A DNA stretch of 64,000 nucleotides from Alcaligenes sp. SORT26 (GCF_017377875.1 NZ_CP070975.1:1674001-1738000), one strand, 5' to 3'. Counted from the stretch's first letter, positions 40,267 through 53,158 are shown. Numbers and translations: made by a program. Notes: a model not told the origin generated them from the sequence alone.

Positions 40267-41052
40267 TCACGCCTTGGCGTCCTGCTCAGAGCGACGGAAC
40301 ACCAGCTTGTCCTCGCTAGACAGCTCTGGCTGGAATACATACCCTTCGCGATCAAACGCCTTCAAGCCTTCAACCGTCTGAATCCGCTTGTCGATTACAA
40401 AGCGCGCCATCAAACCACGGGCTTTTTTGGCATAGAAACTGATAATTTTCCAGACGCCATTTTTCTCGTCCTGGAACACGCACTGCACCACACGGGCGCG
40501 CAGGGCTTTCTGATCTACCGCCTTGAAGTATTCTTCCGAAGCCAGATTCAACACAACAGGCTTGGCCTCGCCTTCCTGACGCTCGTTCAGATAGTTGGCA
40601 ATGCGGCTACCCCAGTAAGCGTACAAATTCGCCCCACCGGGGTTCTTCAAGCGAGTCCCCATTTCCAGACGGTAAGGACGCATGAGATCCAACGGACGCA
40701 ATGCCCCGTACAAGCCGCTAAGAATCACAATGTGATCCTGAATCCACTTCAGCTCCTTATCCGACAAATCAGTGGCTGCCATGCCTTCATAGACATCGCC
40801 ATTGAACGCCAGAATGGCCTGCCGCGCATTGGAGCGGTCAAATTTGGGCTCCCATTCCTGGTAGCGCTGCACATTCAGGCGCGCCAGATCGTCGCTCAGC
40901 TTCATCAAGCCTGCAATATCCTGCTCGGACTGAGTGCGCAAAATATCAATCAAGCCTTGCGCCTGCTCCACAAACAGAGGCTGAGTTTCCAGTTCCGTGC
41001 GTACAGGGGAATCGTAATCCAGCTTTTTCGCTGGCGAGAGCAATAACAACAT
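40267..41052 (-). CDS. yaaA: peroxide stress protein YaaA (DUF328/UPF0246)
   Basis: Cytoplasmic protein of the YaaA family (261 residues). In E. coli it limits intracellular free iron during hydrogen peroxide stress. Family marks are the N-terminal LLLLSPAKKLDY, the AILAFNGDVYEG stretch, the LSGLYGALRPLDLMRPYRLEMG block and VNLASEEYFKA-like PVVLNLASEEY. Length is normal. It stands between the hydroxybutyrate dehydrogenase gene and the FUSC gene; a strong hairpin separates it from the former. Confidence 0.93.
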   Translation of the reverse strand: MLLLLSPAKKLDYDSPVRTELETQPLFVEQAQGLIDILRTQSEQDIAGLMKLSDDLARLNVQRYQEWEPKFDRSNARQAILAFNGDVYEGMAATDLSDKELKWIQDHIVILSGLYGALRPLDLMRPYRLEMGTRLKNPGGANLYAYWGSRIANYLNERQEGEAKPVVLNLASEEYFKAVDQKALRARVVQCVFQDEKNGVWKIISFYAKKARGLMARFVIDKRIQTVEGLKAFDREGYVFQPELSSEDKLVFRRSEQDAKA

Positions 41053-41073
41053 GCGCCTACATCCTTTCTATCC

Positions 41074-41106
41074 AAACAGATAAAGGGCCAAGCCCTTTAT
41101 CTGTTT
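41074..41106 (-). terminator. terminator-like hairpin after hbdH
   Basis: A 15-bp perfect stem (41074-41088 with 41092-41106), including AGATAAAGGGC, has a 3-base loop. It begins 27 bases past the hbdH stop and just before the yaaA start region. The T-tract on the minus strand is only the TTT at the stem end, so termination may be partial. Confidence 0.65.
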
Positions 41107-41133
41107 CATCTACAAAACATGCTCTGACAGCAA

Positions 41134-41916
41134 TTAACGAGCCGTCCAGCCACCATCCAGACTTAGCGTCGTACCCGTCATTTGATCGGCAGCGGGAGAC
41201 GACAAGAACACAGCAGCACCACCCAATTGCTCAGGAGTCACAAACTGCAGAGACGGCTGTTTCTCGGCCAGCAACTCGCGAGCGGCAGCTTCAATATCAA
41301 TGCCTTTTTGCTGACTGATGGCTTCAATCTGTTTTTCTACCAAAGGCGTACGTACCCAGCCTGGGCAGATTGCATTGCAAGTAATACCCTTGCCCGCATT
41401 TTCCAGCGCCGTCACCTTGGTCAGACCCACAACGCCGTGCTTGGCAGCTACATAAGCCGATTTATTCACCGATGCCACCAGGCCATGAGCCGAAGCGATA
41501 TTGATGATGCGCCCCCAACCCTGCTTTTGCATGATGGGCAAGGCAGCGGCTGTGCCGTGGAAAACAGCCGACAGGTTCAGGGCAATGATGGCGTTCCATT
41601 TATCAACCGGGAACTCTTCAATGGGTGCGGTGTACTGAATACCTGCGTTATTGACCAGAATATCCAGACCACCCAAAGCTTCTGCCGCCTTGGCAACAAA
41701 GTCACGGGTCGCCTGTGCATCGCTCAAGTCTGCATTCAGATAATAGGCTTTGACACCAAACTTGGACTCCAGCGTGCTGCGCTCGCGTTCGATATCTTCA
41801 GGCTGACCAAAACCGTTGATCACCACATCTGCACCTGCTTTTGCCAATTCGGTGGCCATGGCCAGACCGATACCACTGGTCGATCCTGTTACGACCGCTT
41901 TTTTACCTTTCAGCAT
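41134..41916 (-). CDS. hbdH: 3-hydroxybutyrate dehydrogenase
   Basis: NAD-dependent short-chain dehydrogenase (260 residues) that interconverts 3-hydroxybutyrate and acetoacetate in polyhydroxybutyrate breakdown. The coenzyme loop TGSTSGIG (10-17), NNAG (89-92) and the catalytic residues S142, Y155 and K159 (SAYVAAKHG) are present. The strings SAHGLVAS and CPGWVRTPLVEKQI match this subfamily well. The ATG at 41916 has GAGGT 4 bases upstream and is preferred to 41958. Monocistronic. It is also named bdhA. Confidence 0.9.
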   Translation of the reverse strand: MLKGKKAVVTGSTSGIGLAMATELAKAGADVVINGFGQPEDIERERSTLESKFGVKAYYLNADLSDAQATRDFVAKAAEALGGLDILVNNAGIQYTAPIEEFPVDKWNAIIALNLSAVFHGTAAALPIMQKQGWGRIINIASAHGLVASVNKSAYVAAKHGVVGLTKVTALENAGKGITCNAICPGWVRTPLVEKQIEAISQQKGIDIEAAARELLAEKQPSLQFVTPEQLGGAAVFLSSPAADQMTGTTLSLDGGWTAR

Positions 41917-42234
41917 AGATACCTCGTGAGTATTGACAACAGAGAACTGAAACCCCAAGTGTACTCGCCGCCCCGCACTGCCGGGAAATGCAAGGAGCTA
42001 CTTTTGTCCGGGATCATGAAGGTTTGCCAAGTAAGGCGAAACTGTCTTGAGTGGAATTCAGCAGCATTACCTACCGTGGTCCTGGGTCACACTGAAAAAA
42101 GCCTGGATCAGACAGGCATAACAGGCCAAGCATCCATAATCAGAAGCCGCAGGCGCTTTCACCTTAACGCGCTTATATGACAAAACAGCACACCCGGACA
42201 CAGGGATGTAGATGGGGCAAGGAACCCTAGCAGA
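41917..42234. other. intergenic region upstream of hbdH
   Basis: About 320 bases between hbdH and the tRNA-Ser terminator. I see no gene. Open frames here run over the tRNA and are artefacts. The hbdH promoter must be near 41930-41990, but I cannot point to it. Confidence 0.35.
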
Positions 42235-42268
42235 AAACAAAAAAGCCCTTGAATAATCAAGGGCTTTT
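42235..42268 (-). terminator. intrinsic terminator of tRNA-Ser(CGA)
   Basis: A 12-bp perfect stem AAAAGCCCTTGA/TCAAGGGCTTTT has a 4-base loop and a long A-run on the left, giving a T-run on the minus strand. It begins 12 bases past the tRNA. Confidence 0.88.
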
Positions 42269-42279
42269 AAAATTCCAGG

Positions 42280-42369
42280 TGGCGGACAGGGTGGGATTCG
42301 AACCCACGGTACGCTTGCACGTACGCCTGATTTCGAGTCAGGTACATTCGACCACTCTGCCACCTGTCC
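42280..42369 (-). tRNA. tRNA-Ser(CGA)
   Basis: A 90-base class II tRNA with encoded CCA. The acceptor GGACAGG pairs with CCTGTCC. The anticodon stem CCTGA/TCAGG encloses CTCGAAA, giving anticodon CGA. The long variable arm GTACG...CGTAC is typical for serine. It is a single tRNA unit with its own promoter and terminator. Confidence 0.95.
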
Positions 42370-42402
42370 GCGATTGCTTATATGGTTACAAGCAAGCCCA
42401 TA

Positions 42403-42431
42403 AATATAGATGAAAGAACACACTTTGACAA
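42403..42431 (-). promoter_or_regulatory. promoter of tRNA-Ser(CGA)
   Basis: On the minus strand, -35 TTGTCA (42426-42431) and -10 TATATT (42403-42408) are 17 bases apart. The transcript would start about 27 bases before the mature tRNA. Confidence 0.6.
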
Positions 42432-42668
42432 GCACTAAAGACGCATAGCACTTCCTGTTGATGCGGCTATTTTGTGATGAACTCACCCCTTCAGCCCAAA
42501 GAATTCTTTTCAATCAGGGGTTTACCCTCCATTTTGGCCTATTTCGCTTGTTCGCCCTGTTTCGCAAGCCTATATTGGAAGCACACATTAACGCATCGCA
42601 GCCCTGCCCTTTTTGGGCAGTCCTTGTAATTCCAGTGCAGCTTACTGGACTTGATAAAAGGAATTGTC

Positions 42669-43079
42669 ATGCAAACCTTCCAATGGATTATCGACGCCAA
42701 CGGCGACGGCATATACAGCCTGAACGAGATTCTCCAGACGCTACGCTGGGCTTTTCGTGTACCAGGCAGCCTGGTAGTTGAGACCCTGGGCTCTATCCCG
42801 GTCCTGTCTGATGTATTACGCATCCAGGCCTCTGATGCGACGGGTTACGCTTCACTGCGAGGTGGACTGGTCAGTATCCTGTCGCTGTTCTTCTGGGCCG
42901 GACTCTGTCTCTGGTTTTTGGAAGTCAACTCCAAGCCACGTGCAGAGCCTCCACAGCGCAACGCACGCCACACGCCACACCTGAACAAGCAACTGGATTC
43001 CGTGCACGGTCGACAGCTACACGCCAACTACAACCGTCGTCCTATCCGCCATCGTCAGGTTGAACGTCATACCTTCTAA
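42669..43079 (+). CDS. small membrane protein with one EF-hand calcium loop
   Basis: A 136-residue protein I do not recognise by name. Residues 9-20 (DANGDGIYSLNE) form a canonical 12-residue EF-hand loop, with acidic or polar ligands at positions 1, 3, 5 and 12 and Gly at 6. The loop is followed by an aromatic helix. A single membrane helix spans about 65-86 (VSILSLFFWAGLCLWFLEV). The C-terminal 50 residues are basic and rich in Arg, His and Asn. The ATG at 42669 has AAGGA 6 bases upstream, better than the frame opening at 42651. Calcium binding is inferred from the motif only. Similar short EF-hand membrane proteins exist in Burkholderiales without known function. Confidence 0.72.
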   Translation: MQTFQWIIDANGDGIYSLNEILQTLRWAFRVPGSLVVETLGSIPVLSDVLRIQASDATGYASLRGGLVSILSLFFWAGLCLWFLEVNSKPRAEPPQRNARHTPHLNKQLDSVHGRQLHANYNRRPIRHRQVERHTF

Positions 43080-43263
43080 ATCCATCCATGCGCCTCCCCT
43101 GTCCCATCAGGCCGGGGGAAACATGTGTTAAGAAAGGTAAACCCCTGGCATAGCTCATACGAGCCATGTTGCGTTTGGAAGTGCTTTGCCAGGATTACCT
43201 AACGTTTGGGCTACATGTTTTGGGCAACAATCGCTGCAGCTAGAGTCACGAGAGGTGCAGCAT

Positions 43264-43569
43264 ATGAAAAAGCTACTATTAGCCGGTTTGATGGTCTTGG
43301 GCACCAGCACTGCTTACGCTGGTGGTGTGAATGTCGACATTAATGTGGGCATTCCTGGCATTGGGTACGGGCCTATCTACTATCCTCCGGCACAAATTAT
43401 TGAACGCCCGGTTTACGTGGCCCCGCCACCGGTGGTGTACCACCCTCCACGGTATGTCTATCGTCCCGGCTACGTGGAATATGGTCGCTCCAACAAGGAA
43501 TGGCGCAAAGAGCAGCGACGCGCTCACAAGCGCTGGCGTAAGCACCGGGATCGCGACTGGGATGACTGA
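43264..43569 (+). CDS. small secreted Pro/Tyr-rich basic protein
   Basis: A 101-residue precursor. It has a Sec signal peptide of 19 residues (MKKLLLAGLMVLGTSTAYA), then a mature part beginning GGVNVDINVGIPG. The middle (38-72) is rich in Pro, Tyr and Val (for example PPPVVYHPPRYVYRPGY). The last 28 residues are strongly charged and mostly basic with several Trp (NKEWRKEQRRAHKRWRKHRD). The ATG at 43264 has GAGGTG upstream; the longer frame from 43186 lacks an RBS. I cannot assign a function. An envelope or periplasmic location is likely. Confidence 0.75.
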   Translation: MKKLLLAGLMVLGTSTAYAGGVNVDINVGIPGIGYGPIYYPPAQIIERPVYVAPPPVVYHPPRYVYRPGYVEYGRSNKEWRKEQRRAHKRWRKHRDRDWDD

Positions 43570-43593
43570 TCAATCTGTAGTAATTCGACAATG

Positions 43594-43633
43594 AAAAATG
43601 GCTGAGGACCATGACGGTCATCAGCCATTTTTT
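43594..43633. terminator. terminator between the secreted-protein gene and serS
   Basis: The stem AAAAATGGCTGA/TCAGCCATTTTT is extended by an inner GACC/GGTC and ends in T6 on the plus strand, with an A-run on the other side. It can act for both convergent genes. Confidence 0.85.
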
Positions 43634-43650
43634 GCATTCAGCCAGTCGCT

Positions 43651-44997
<1,347 letters not shown>

Positions 44998-45140
44998 TTA
45001 ATAGCCATATAGGTGATGGTTCAATCCCGATTGATCTGGTGATTTTAACCACAAGCCACTGCAAGCGCAGCACGGCACAAACAGTGGAGACAGATCGGGA
45101 AATACGGGGGGTGACAGGCCAAGCATCGGCCTGCCCTGTC

Positions 45141-46454
45141 TTAGGTATCTTTTTTACCGGCCTGCTCGTCCAGTTGGCGCAAGCGGTCCATTTTTTCAGC
45201 AATCTTGATTTCCAGGCCACGCGGCACAGGCTGATACCAATGCGGATCGGGAATCCCGTCTGGCAAATAGGTCTCACCAGCGGCGTAGGCATTGGGCTCA
45301 TCATGGGCATAGCGATACGCATGACCGTGGCCCAGCTCTTTCATCAGCTTGGTTGGGGCGTTACGCAAATGCACGGGTACTTCGCGGCTTTTATCCTGTT
45401 TCACAAAGGCTCGGGCCTGGTTGTACGCCATATAGCCAGCATTACTCTTGGCAGCTATCGCCAGATAAATCACGGCCTGCCCTAAGGCCAGCTCGCCCTC
45501 CGGGCTACCCAGGCGCTCGAAGGTCAAGGCGGCGTCGTTAGCAATTTGCATGGCACGCGGGTCGGCGAGACCAATATCTTCCCAAGCCATACGAATGATA
45601 CGGCGCGACAAATAGCGGGCATCCGCTCCGCCATCCAGCATGCGAGTCAGCCAATACAAGGCGGCGTCCGGGTTGGAGCCACGCACCGATTTATGCAGGG
45701 CAGAAATCTGGTCGTAGAAATTATCGCCCCCCTTGTCAAAACGCCTGGAATTCAAAGTCAGCGCATTTTGTAGAAAATCGGTGGTGACGAGTGCCGTTCC
45801 CGAAGTCTTGGCAGCGGTATTGGTTTGCTCCAACAGATTCAGAAAGCGACGTGCGTCTCCATCGGCATAGCCCACCAGGGTTTCAACGGCTTGATCCTCA
45901 AACTCCAAGCCTTCCAGGGCGTTTTGCTCTTGTACGCGGCGCAGCAACAGCTTTAGCTCGTCGTCCGTCAGGGACTTGAGCACATAGACCTGCGCCCGGG
46001 ACAGCAAGGCGGAATTCACCTCGAAAGACGGGTTTTCCGTTGTGGCACCAATAAAAGTCACCAGCCCGCTTTCTGCGTACGGCAAGAGCGCATCCTGCTG
46101 GGACTTGTTGAACCGATGAATCTCATCCACAAACAGGATGGTGTGCTTGCCCATGGCCAGGTTCTGCTGAGCCTGCTCCATGGCCGCACGAATATCTTTC
46201 ACGCCCGAAAACACAGCAGACAAGGCGATGAACTCGCACTCGAAGGCGCTGGCTGTCAGCCGTGCCAAGGTGGTTTTACCCACGCCGGGTGGCCCCCAGA
46301 AAATCATGGAGTGCGGTTTACCAGACTGGAAAGCCAAACGTAGTGGCTTGCCCTCGCCCAGCAAATGAGACTGCCCCACCACCTGATCCAGGGTCTTGGG
46401 GCGCAAGGCTTCGGCTAAAGGTGCGGAGGGTTCTTGAGCGAACAAATCACGCAT
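45141..46454 (-). CDS. rarA: replication-associated recombination protein A
   Basis: AAA+ ATPase of the RarA/MgsA/WRNIP1 family (437 residues), related to clamp loaders and acting at stalled replication forks. Walker A is GPPGVGKT (54-61) and Walker B VDEIHRFN (109-116), the latter with the family-specific Phe-Asn. The C-terminal domain contains [19 protein letters not shown] and the ending with [13 protein letters not shown]. It lies between lolA and serS. A 9-bp hairpin AGACCTGG.../...CCAGGTCT (46480-46504) sits just before its start and may attenuate read-through from lolA. Confidence 0.95.
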   Translation of the reverse strand: MRDLFAQEPSAPLAEALRPKTLDQVVGQSHLLGEGKPLRLAFQSGKPHSMIFWGPPGVGKTTLARLTASAFECEFIALSAVFSGVKDIRAAMEQAQQNLAMGKHTILFVDEIHRFNKSQQDALLPYAESGLVTFIGATTENPSFEVNSALLSRAQVYVLKSLTDDELKLLLRRVQEQNALEGLEFEDQAVETLVGYADGDARRFLNLLEQTNTAAKTSGTALVTTDFLQNALTLNSRRFDKGGDNFYDQISALHKSVRGSNPDAALYWLTRMLDGGADARYLSRRIIRMAWEDIGLADPRAMQIANDAALTFERLGSPEGELALGQAVIYLAIAAKSNAGYMAYNQARAFVKQDKSREVPVHLRNAPTKLMKELGHGHAYRYAHDEPNAYAAGETYLPDGIPDPHWYQPVPRGLEIKIAEKMDRLRQLDEQAGKKDT

Positions 46455-46578
46455 GGCGATCGCCCTTCCTAAAATGGCAAGACCTGGCCAAACGAGCCAG
46501 GTCTGTATTGAAAACTTGATTTGCTGGAGTCAGCAAGAGGCTGACCCCGGCTATCTCTGCGCAAGAACTGATTGCGCC

Positions 46579-47205
46579 TCAAGGCATGGAGACAACATCA
46601 ACCCCGGCAGGTGCCTTGAAGGTAAAAGTGCCCAAGGTAATACGGGGATTAGGGTCCAGATTGGTGAAGTCGATATAGGTCGTTTGCCCAAACGAATCCT
46701 GCAATTCCAGACGACGCGGCTCACGGCCCTTGAAGCCGATATCCACGTAAGAGAAACCTGCATCGCTTTGCAAAGGCGTTGCCCGTATCCACTCCAACCC
46801 GTCTCGTGCATCTTGCTCAACCAGACGGAAGGACTCTTCCAGATTGCCCGTACCAAACAGGATCGCCGCAGGCGAAGCGCCGATGGATTGATCCACACCG
46901 CGCTCGGTGACTTGAGCCAGATCCGGGTCGTATTGATAAAGAACCTTGCCGTCCGACACGATCAACTGCTCATAAGGCCGTTGCACATGCCATTTGAACT
47001 GGCCGGGGCGCTGAAACACGAATTGCCCGGATTGCGGTGCCCCTTTGGACTGACCATTGCTGTCAACCGTACGCTGGGAGAACTCTCCCTTGGCAGCGCT
47101 CACATCCTGCACAAACGAGCGCAATTGTTCGCTGGCCGACGCGGCCATGGTCAAGGCAGGTGTAGCGGCCAGCAACATGCTGGCCAGTAGTGTCTTAATC
47201 TTCAT
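46579..47205 (-). CDS. lolA: outer-membrane lipoprotein carrier protein LolA
   Basis: Periplasmic chaperone that carries lipoproteins from LolCDE to LolB (208 residues). It has a signal peptide of about 21 residues ([18 protein letters not shown]), then the LolA fold with [20 protein letters not shown] and [19 protein letters not shown]. The open frame runs far upstream inside ftsK. The ATG at 47205 overlaps the ftsK end by 11 bases and has GGAGG about 9 bases before it, so it is the start. This is the conserved ftsK-lolA-rarA order. Confidence 0.95.
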   Translation of the reverse strand: MKIKTLLASMLLAATPALTMAASASEQLRSFVQDVSAAKGEFSQRTVDSNGQSKGAPQSGQFVFQRPGQFKWHVQRPYEQLIVSDGKVLYQYDPDLAQVTERGVDQSIGASPAAILFGTGNLEESFRLVEQDARDGLEWIRATPLQSDAGFSYVDIGFKGREPRRLELQDSFGQTTYIDFTNLDPNPRITLGTFTFKAPAGVDVVSMP

Positions 47206-49570
47206 CTTTGGCACCTCCTGCGGGGACCAGAATTTCGCGGTTACCGTTAGGCTGCATAGCCGATACCAGACCGGCCTGCTCCATTTGTTCCAGCAGTCGG
47301 GCTGCCCGGTTGTAACCGATACGCAAATGACGCTGCACCGAGGAAATCGAGGCGCGACGATTCTTGATAATGACCTGAACAGCCTGGTCGTACAGCGGGT
47401 CTGCTTCAGCATCTGCCATGCCGGTAACCGGGTTGACGCCATCAGCCGATTCGCCTTCGATAGCACCTTCCAGCAGGCCTTCAATGTAATCAGGCTCGCC
47501 GTGTTCTTTCAGGTGCTCGACCACGCGATGAACTTCCTCATCGCTGACAAAAGCGCCATGCACACGTTTGGGCAAGCCTGTACCGGGAGGCAGATAAAGC
47601 ATATCGCCCATGCCCAGCAAGGTTTCCGCCCCCATCTGATCCAGAATGGTGCGCGAGTCGATCTTGGAGGACACCTGGAAAGCGATACGGGTCGGAATGT
47701 TCGCCTTGATCAGACCCGTAATTACGTCCACGCTAGGACGCTGCGTAGCCAGAATCAGGTGAATACCAGCCGCACGGGCCTTCTGGGCCAAACGGGCAAT
47801 CAACTCTTCGATCTTCTTGCCCTGCACCATCATCAGGTCGGCCAGCTCGTCAATAATGACAACGATCATGGGCAGAACGGACAGTGGCTCGGGAGCATCC
47901 GGCGTCAAGGAGAAAGGATTGGGGATAGGCTCATCACGCTTTTGCGCTTCGCGTATCTTGGCGTTGTAACCGGCCAGATTGCGCACACCCAGCTTGCTCA
48001 TCAAGCGGTAGCGTTTTTCCATTTCGGCCACACACCAGTTCAAGGCGTTGGACGCCAGACGCATGTCCGTGACCACCGGTGCCAGCAAATGAGGGATGCC
48101 TTCATAGACACTCATTTCCAGCATCTTGGGGTCGATCAGGATCAGGCGCACATCGGCCGGGTCTGCCTTGTAGAGCAGCGACAGAATCATGGCGTTGATC
48201 CCCACCGACTTACCGGAACCAGTGGTACCAGCGACCAGCAGGTGAGGCATTTTGGCCAAATCCGCCACCACAGGCTTACCCGCAATGTCCTTGCCCAAAG
48301 CCATGGTCAGTAAGGAGGCGCTGCTGTGATAAGTCTGGGAGCCAACGATCTCCTCCAGGCGCACCATTTGGCGGCGGGGATTAGGCAGTTCCAGACCCAT
48401 CAGGTTCTTACCGGGAATCGTCTCGACCACACGAATGCTGACCAGACTCAAGGCACGGGCCAGGTCTTTAGCCAGATTCACGATCTGGCTACCTTTGACA
48501 CCCGTAGCTGGCTCGATCTCGTAACGCGTAATCACAGGACCGGCCTGAGCCGCCACCACCGTTACAGCAACACCGAAGTCGGACAATTTCTTTTCAATCA
48601 GGCGCGAGGTGAATTCAATCGTTTCCTGCGACACGGTCTCTACATTGTCTGTAGCCGGGTCCAGCAAGGATAAAGGAGGCAAATCGCCCGCCTCTCCTGC
48701 CTGACGCGGTGCCTTGAATAGCGTCTGTTGCTTTTCTTTCTCGACACGCTCGGACTTGGGCACAGCCACAAAAGCCGGTTCGATACGCACCGGCTGCTCG
48801 TGAACCAGTTGTTCCTGTTTGGCCACCACGCTTTCTGTACGCTCGGCACGTTTGACCTCGCCCACACGGCGATCCTGACGGGCCGACCACAACGTCATCA
48901 CGCGGCGAATCGCCCCCTCGATGAAACCACCCAGGCGTTCAGCCAGCGTCAGCCAGGAGAAACCGAAGAACAAACTGGCTCCACCGGCGAGCAGTCCCAT
49001 CAGCACCAACGTGGCGCCACCAAAACCTATGGAAGTTACTAATAGTTGCGATAATAATTGGCCTAACTGCCCGCCAGCTCCCGCTGGGAGCTGCCATTGC
49101 TGGCCCAGATCTTTAAAAAACAGCGATTCCAGGCCCATGCTGCCCAGAAACAAAAAGAAAAAGCCTATGCCAATTTCCCAACGCACCCGAGGCAGAACGT
49201 CCTCGTTTTTGGTGCTGGGCAGCAACAAGGCCGTCAGACGATAAAAACCCACGGCGACGCGCTGTACCAGCAGCACCACCCAGAGCCAGGCCGTCAGACC
49301 AAATAGAAACAAGAGAAAATCGGCGATGTGGGCACCAAAAATGCCCCCGCCGTTTTGGATCAGCCCCGAATGCACGGAATGCGACCAGCCGGGATCGCCC
49401 GGGTCCCAGGTCGCCAGTACCAGACCAAGCCAGGCCGCCAGGGCAGCGAAGATAATCCACCGTGCTTCGCGCAGCAGTCCTGTCAGGCGCTGCTGCAGGG
49501 CAGAAGGCCCATTGCGCACATTTTTGGATGACCGGGACGAACGAGGGGATGTTGCAGGTATTCTTGCCAT
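47195..49570 (-). CDS. ftsK: DNA translocase FtsK
   Basis: Membrane-anchored motor that coordinates chromosome dimer resolution with division (791 residues). The N-terminal region has about four to five membrane helices, then a linker of only about 100 residues, shorter than in E. coli. The RecA-like motor has Walker [12 protein letters not shown] (about 447-457) and Walker [13 protein letters not shown]. The C-terminal gamma winged helix, which reads KOPS sequences and touches XerD, is seen as [20 protein letters not shown]. The frame opens at 49645 inside trxB; the ATG at 49570 is preferred. It is divergent from trxB. Confidence 0.95.
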   Translation of the reverse strand: MARIPATSPRSSRSSKNVRNGPSALQQRLTGLLREARWIIFAALAAWLGLVLATWDPGDPGWSHSVHSGLIQNGGGIFGAHIADFLLFLFGLTAWLWVVLLVQRVAVGFYRLTALLLPSTKNEDVLPRVRWEIGIGFFFLFLGSMGLESLFFKDLGQQWQLPAGAGGQLGQLLSQLLVTSIGFGGATLVLMGLLAGGASLFFGFSWLTLAERLGGFIEGAIRRVMTLWSARQDRRVGEVKRAERTESVVAKQEQLVHEQPVRIEPAFVAVPKSERVEKEKQQTLFKAPRQAGEAGDLPPLSLLDPATDNVETVSQETIEFTSRLIEKKLSDFGVAVTVVAAQAGPVITRYEIEPATGVKGSQIVNLAKDLARALSLVSIRVVETIPGKNLMGLELPNPRRQMVRLEEIVGSQTYHSSASLLTMALGKDIAGKPVVADLAKMPHLLVAGTTGSGKSVGINAMILSLLYKADPADVRLILIDPKMLEMSVYEGIPHLLAPVVTDMRLASNALNWCVAEMEKRYRLMSKLGVRNLAGYNAKIREAQKRDEPIPNPFSLTPDAPEPLSVLPMIVVIIDELADLMMVQGKKIEELIARLAQKARAAGIHLILATQRPSVDVITGLIKANIPTRIAFQVSSKIDSRTILDQMGAETLLGMGDMLYLPPGTGLPKRVHGAFVSDEEVHRVVEHLKEHGEPDYIEGLLEGAIEGESADGVNPVTGMADAEADPLYDQAVQVIIKNRRASISSVQRHLRIGYNRAARLLEQMEQAGLVSAMQPNGNREILVPAGGAKDED

Positions 49571-49578
49571 GGACTCAT

Positions 49579-51324
<1,746 letters not shown>

Positions 51325-51347
51325 TTTTTTTCATTAGGTACAGACGT

Positions 51348-51378
51348 AAAAAAGGCCAGCTTTCGCTGGCCTTTTTTT
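51348..51378 (+). terminator. terminator after the Smr gene
   Basis: A stem AAAAAAGGCCAGC/GCTGGCCTTTTTT with a TTTC loop is followed by further T residues. It begins 24 bases past the Smr stop. Confidence 0.9.
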
Positions 51379-51575
51379 TGTTGTTGTTATGTTGTACTGC
51401 CTATTGCTTTTATAATAGTGACCGTTTTATTTCGGTCTTTATTGCCCAGCTTTGCGGGGCTATGTCTCCTCACCTGCATGAAACGTATTGTGCCCCATTT
51501 ATAAAGCTGTCACACTTAGGGAATGCACTGATACCCGCATGGTAAGAAAACGTCAGATGCAGCAGACACAGCCCA

Positions 51576-51902
51576 TTACGCGGCTGACTCGCCCAAAGCC
51601 TTCACGGCACGCTTCAAAAACACCTGCATTTCTTTCTCTGCCTGTTTATCGCCCTGCTCCTGGGCAATCTCCAAACCCTGCTCCAGAATTTCCTTGGCCT
51701 GTTTGAATTGCTCCAGGTTCACCAGCACCCGGCCCAACAGCTTCCAGGCAGCGGTGTAACGCGGATTCATTTCCACGGCTTTAGACAAATGCTCGCGAGC
51801 CGCTTCCAGATCGCCTTCACCCATACATGCATTACCCAGACCAAAGCGCAGCAAGGCATTATCCTTGCCTGCAGCCAGTAGTTTTTCCAATCCTTCGCGC
51901 AT
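51576..51902 (-). CDS. tetratricopeptide-repeat protein
   Basis: A small all-helical protein of 108 residues with about three TPR motifs. The clearest are around ALLRFGLGNACMGEGDLEAA and AWKLLGRVLVNLEQFKQA, each with the usual Gly/Ala/Tyr spacing. There is no signal peptide or membrane helix, so it is cytoplasmic and probably a protein-binding adaptor. It stands alone on the minus strand, convergent with the Smr gene and 209 bases downstream of the NicX-like gene. The partner is unknown. Confidence 0.78.
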   Translation of the reverse strand: MREGLEKLLAAGKDNALLRFGLGNACMGEGDLEAAREHLSKAVEMNPRYTAAWKLLGRVLVNLEQFKQAKEILEQGLEIAQEQGDKQAEKEMQVFLKRAVKALGESAA

Positions 51903-52111
51903 AATCCGTACCCTTGAAAACGAAGCGAGGCTTGATCATGCTGCTCTCACACAAAACCACGCAGCGACAAGCCTGAACAGCTTGATGACTATTGAACGGT
52001 ATAGCCATAAACCATTGAGCTTGGTTTTGTACCACGGAATATCAAAGGGCGGCCTCAGCAGGCCAGGCTCTGTAGGCCCATTCCCCTGCTGTTGCCATCC
52101 GTGCCGGGGTT

Positions 52112-53158
52112 TCAGGCCAGATCGCCCTGCAATACACCTTTGCTGACCACTTCCCGGCCATCCAGGCTGACCGTGCAATTGCGCATTGGATAGTCAAAGT
52201 GGCAATCGGAGAAACGGCCTGCCGCAGGATTCGCACCGGTCGAAAAGAGGAAGTTGCCTGCAAAGGCGCGCAGTTCTGTGCCATTGGTATCGCGCTTGTC
52301 ATACATGGCCAAGGAATCCCAACGAGCTGCCGGTGCCATGCCCCAGCCTACGTGGCTGACCGCATAAGCATCTTTATCATTCCAGCTTGCATAGTAAGAG
52401 CGGATCAAATCAGCATCCACGCCCTTGCCCTCAATGGCTACAACGTAATCATTTTCGATACGCAGCGTGACAGCCGATTCCAGATAGCGCTTGAAGGTCA
52501 GATTCACATCCCCACTATCCAGCACCAAGGTGCCATTTACACTGCCATTGCTGGGATAGCAAATGCACAAGCCAGCAGGCCAATAACCAAAGCTGCCCGG
52601 TTTATCCGCAATACCCGCGCTACCACGGCCAATCACACCCGCCAAGCTGACCGTCAAATCTGTACCGGCCTCGGAATGAATGTGCATGACGCTGGCATCC
52701 GTAATCAGCTTGCCGCCAATATCGCATTTGCCTTGCAGGTAGGGACTGGGTTTGACCCGCTCCAGAATCTCGGGATGTTCGTCGCTGATCATCATGATGC
52801 GGGCACCTTTGGCCAGCAGTGCCGCACGTTCAGGCGAATGCAGCAGCCCCTCTACCGTGCAGTCCACAATAAACTGGCTCCCTGCCAAAGCCTGAACAAT
52901 CGGGTCCATGCCTTCCAGAGCCAGAGAAGTCCCGGTAGAGCGCAAAGCGATATTGCTTTTCAAACGTGGGGAGACCAGTTTGACATGGCATACCCGTGCA
53001 CCCATTTGCGTCAGGGCCAACTCGGCCAGCTCGGCCAGTACCGAGCGCGATTGCGTCTCGGACAGCACCACCGCCATTTCGCCGGGCTGCACCTTGCACA
53101 GTCCAAACACCTCTACAAAGTCAGCAATCCACTTGCCTTCAATATGTTCACGCAACAT
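52112..53158 (-). CDS. NicX-like 2,5-dihydroxypyridine 5,6-dioxygenase family protein
   Basis: A 348-residue protein of the aminopeptidase-T-like fold that includes NicX, the Fe(II) dioxygenase opening 2,5-dihydroxypyridine to N-formylmaleamate. The C-terminal block closely follows NicX: SHVGWGMAPAARW, GNFLFSTGAN and CHFDYPMRNC. The likely iron ligands H269, H320 and D322 match the two-His-one-Asp set I recall for NicX (H265, H318, D320). The middle region differs more, so the substrate may not be 2,5-dihydroxypyridine itself. The start has AAGGAG 7 bases upstream. It is last in a minus-strand series with a permease and a flavin reductase. The deformylase, amidase and isomerase of the Nic pathway are not nearby. 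Confidence 0.7.
   Translation of the reverse strand: MLREHIEGKWIADFVEVFGLCKVQPGEMAVVLSETQSRSVLAELAELALTQMGARVCHVKLVSPRLKSNIALRSTGTSLALEGMDPIVQALAGSQFIVDCTVEGLLHSPERAALLAKGARIMMISDEHPEILERVKPSPYLQGKCDIGGKLITDASVMHIHSEAGTDLTVSLAGVIGRGSAGIADKPGSFGYWPAGLCICYPSNGSVNGTLVLDSGDVNLTFKRYLESAVTLRIENDYVVAIEGKGVDADLIRSYYASWNDKDAYAVSHVGWGMAPAARWDSLAMYDKRDTNGTELRAFAGNFLFSTGANPAAGRFSDCHFDYPMRNCTVSLDGREVVSKGVLQGDLA

Noticed and set aside
46480-46504. 9-bp hairpin between lolA and rarA as a full terminator
   Set aside because: The stem is good, but the T-tract on the minus strand is interrupted and the gene order suggests cotranscription.
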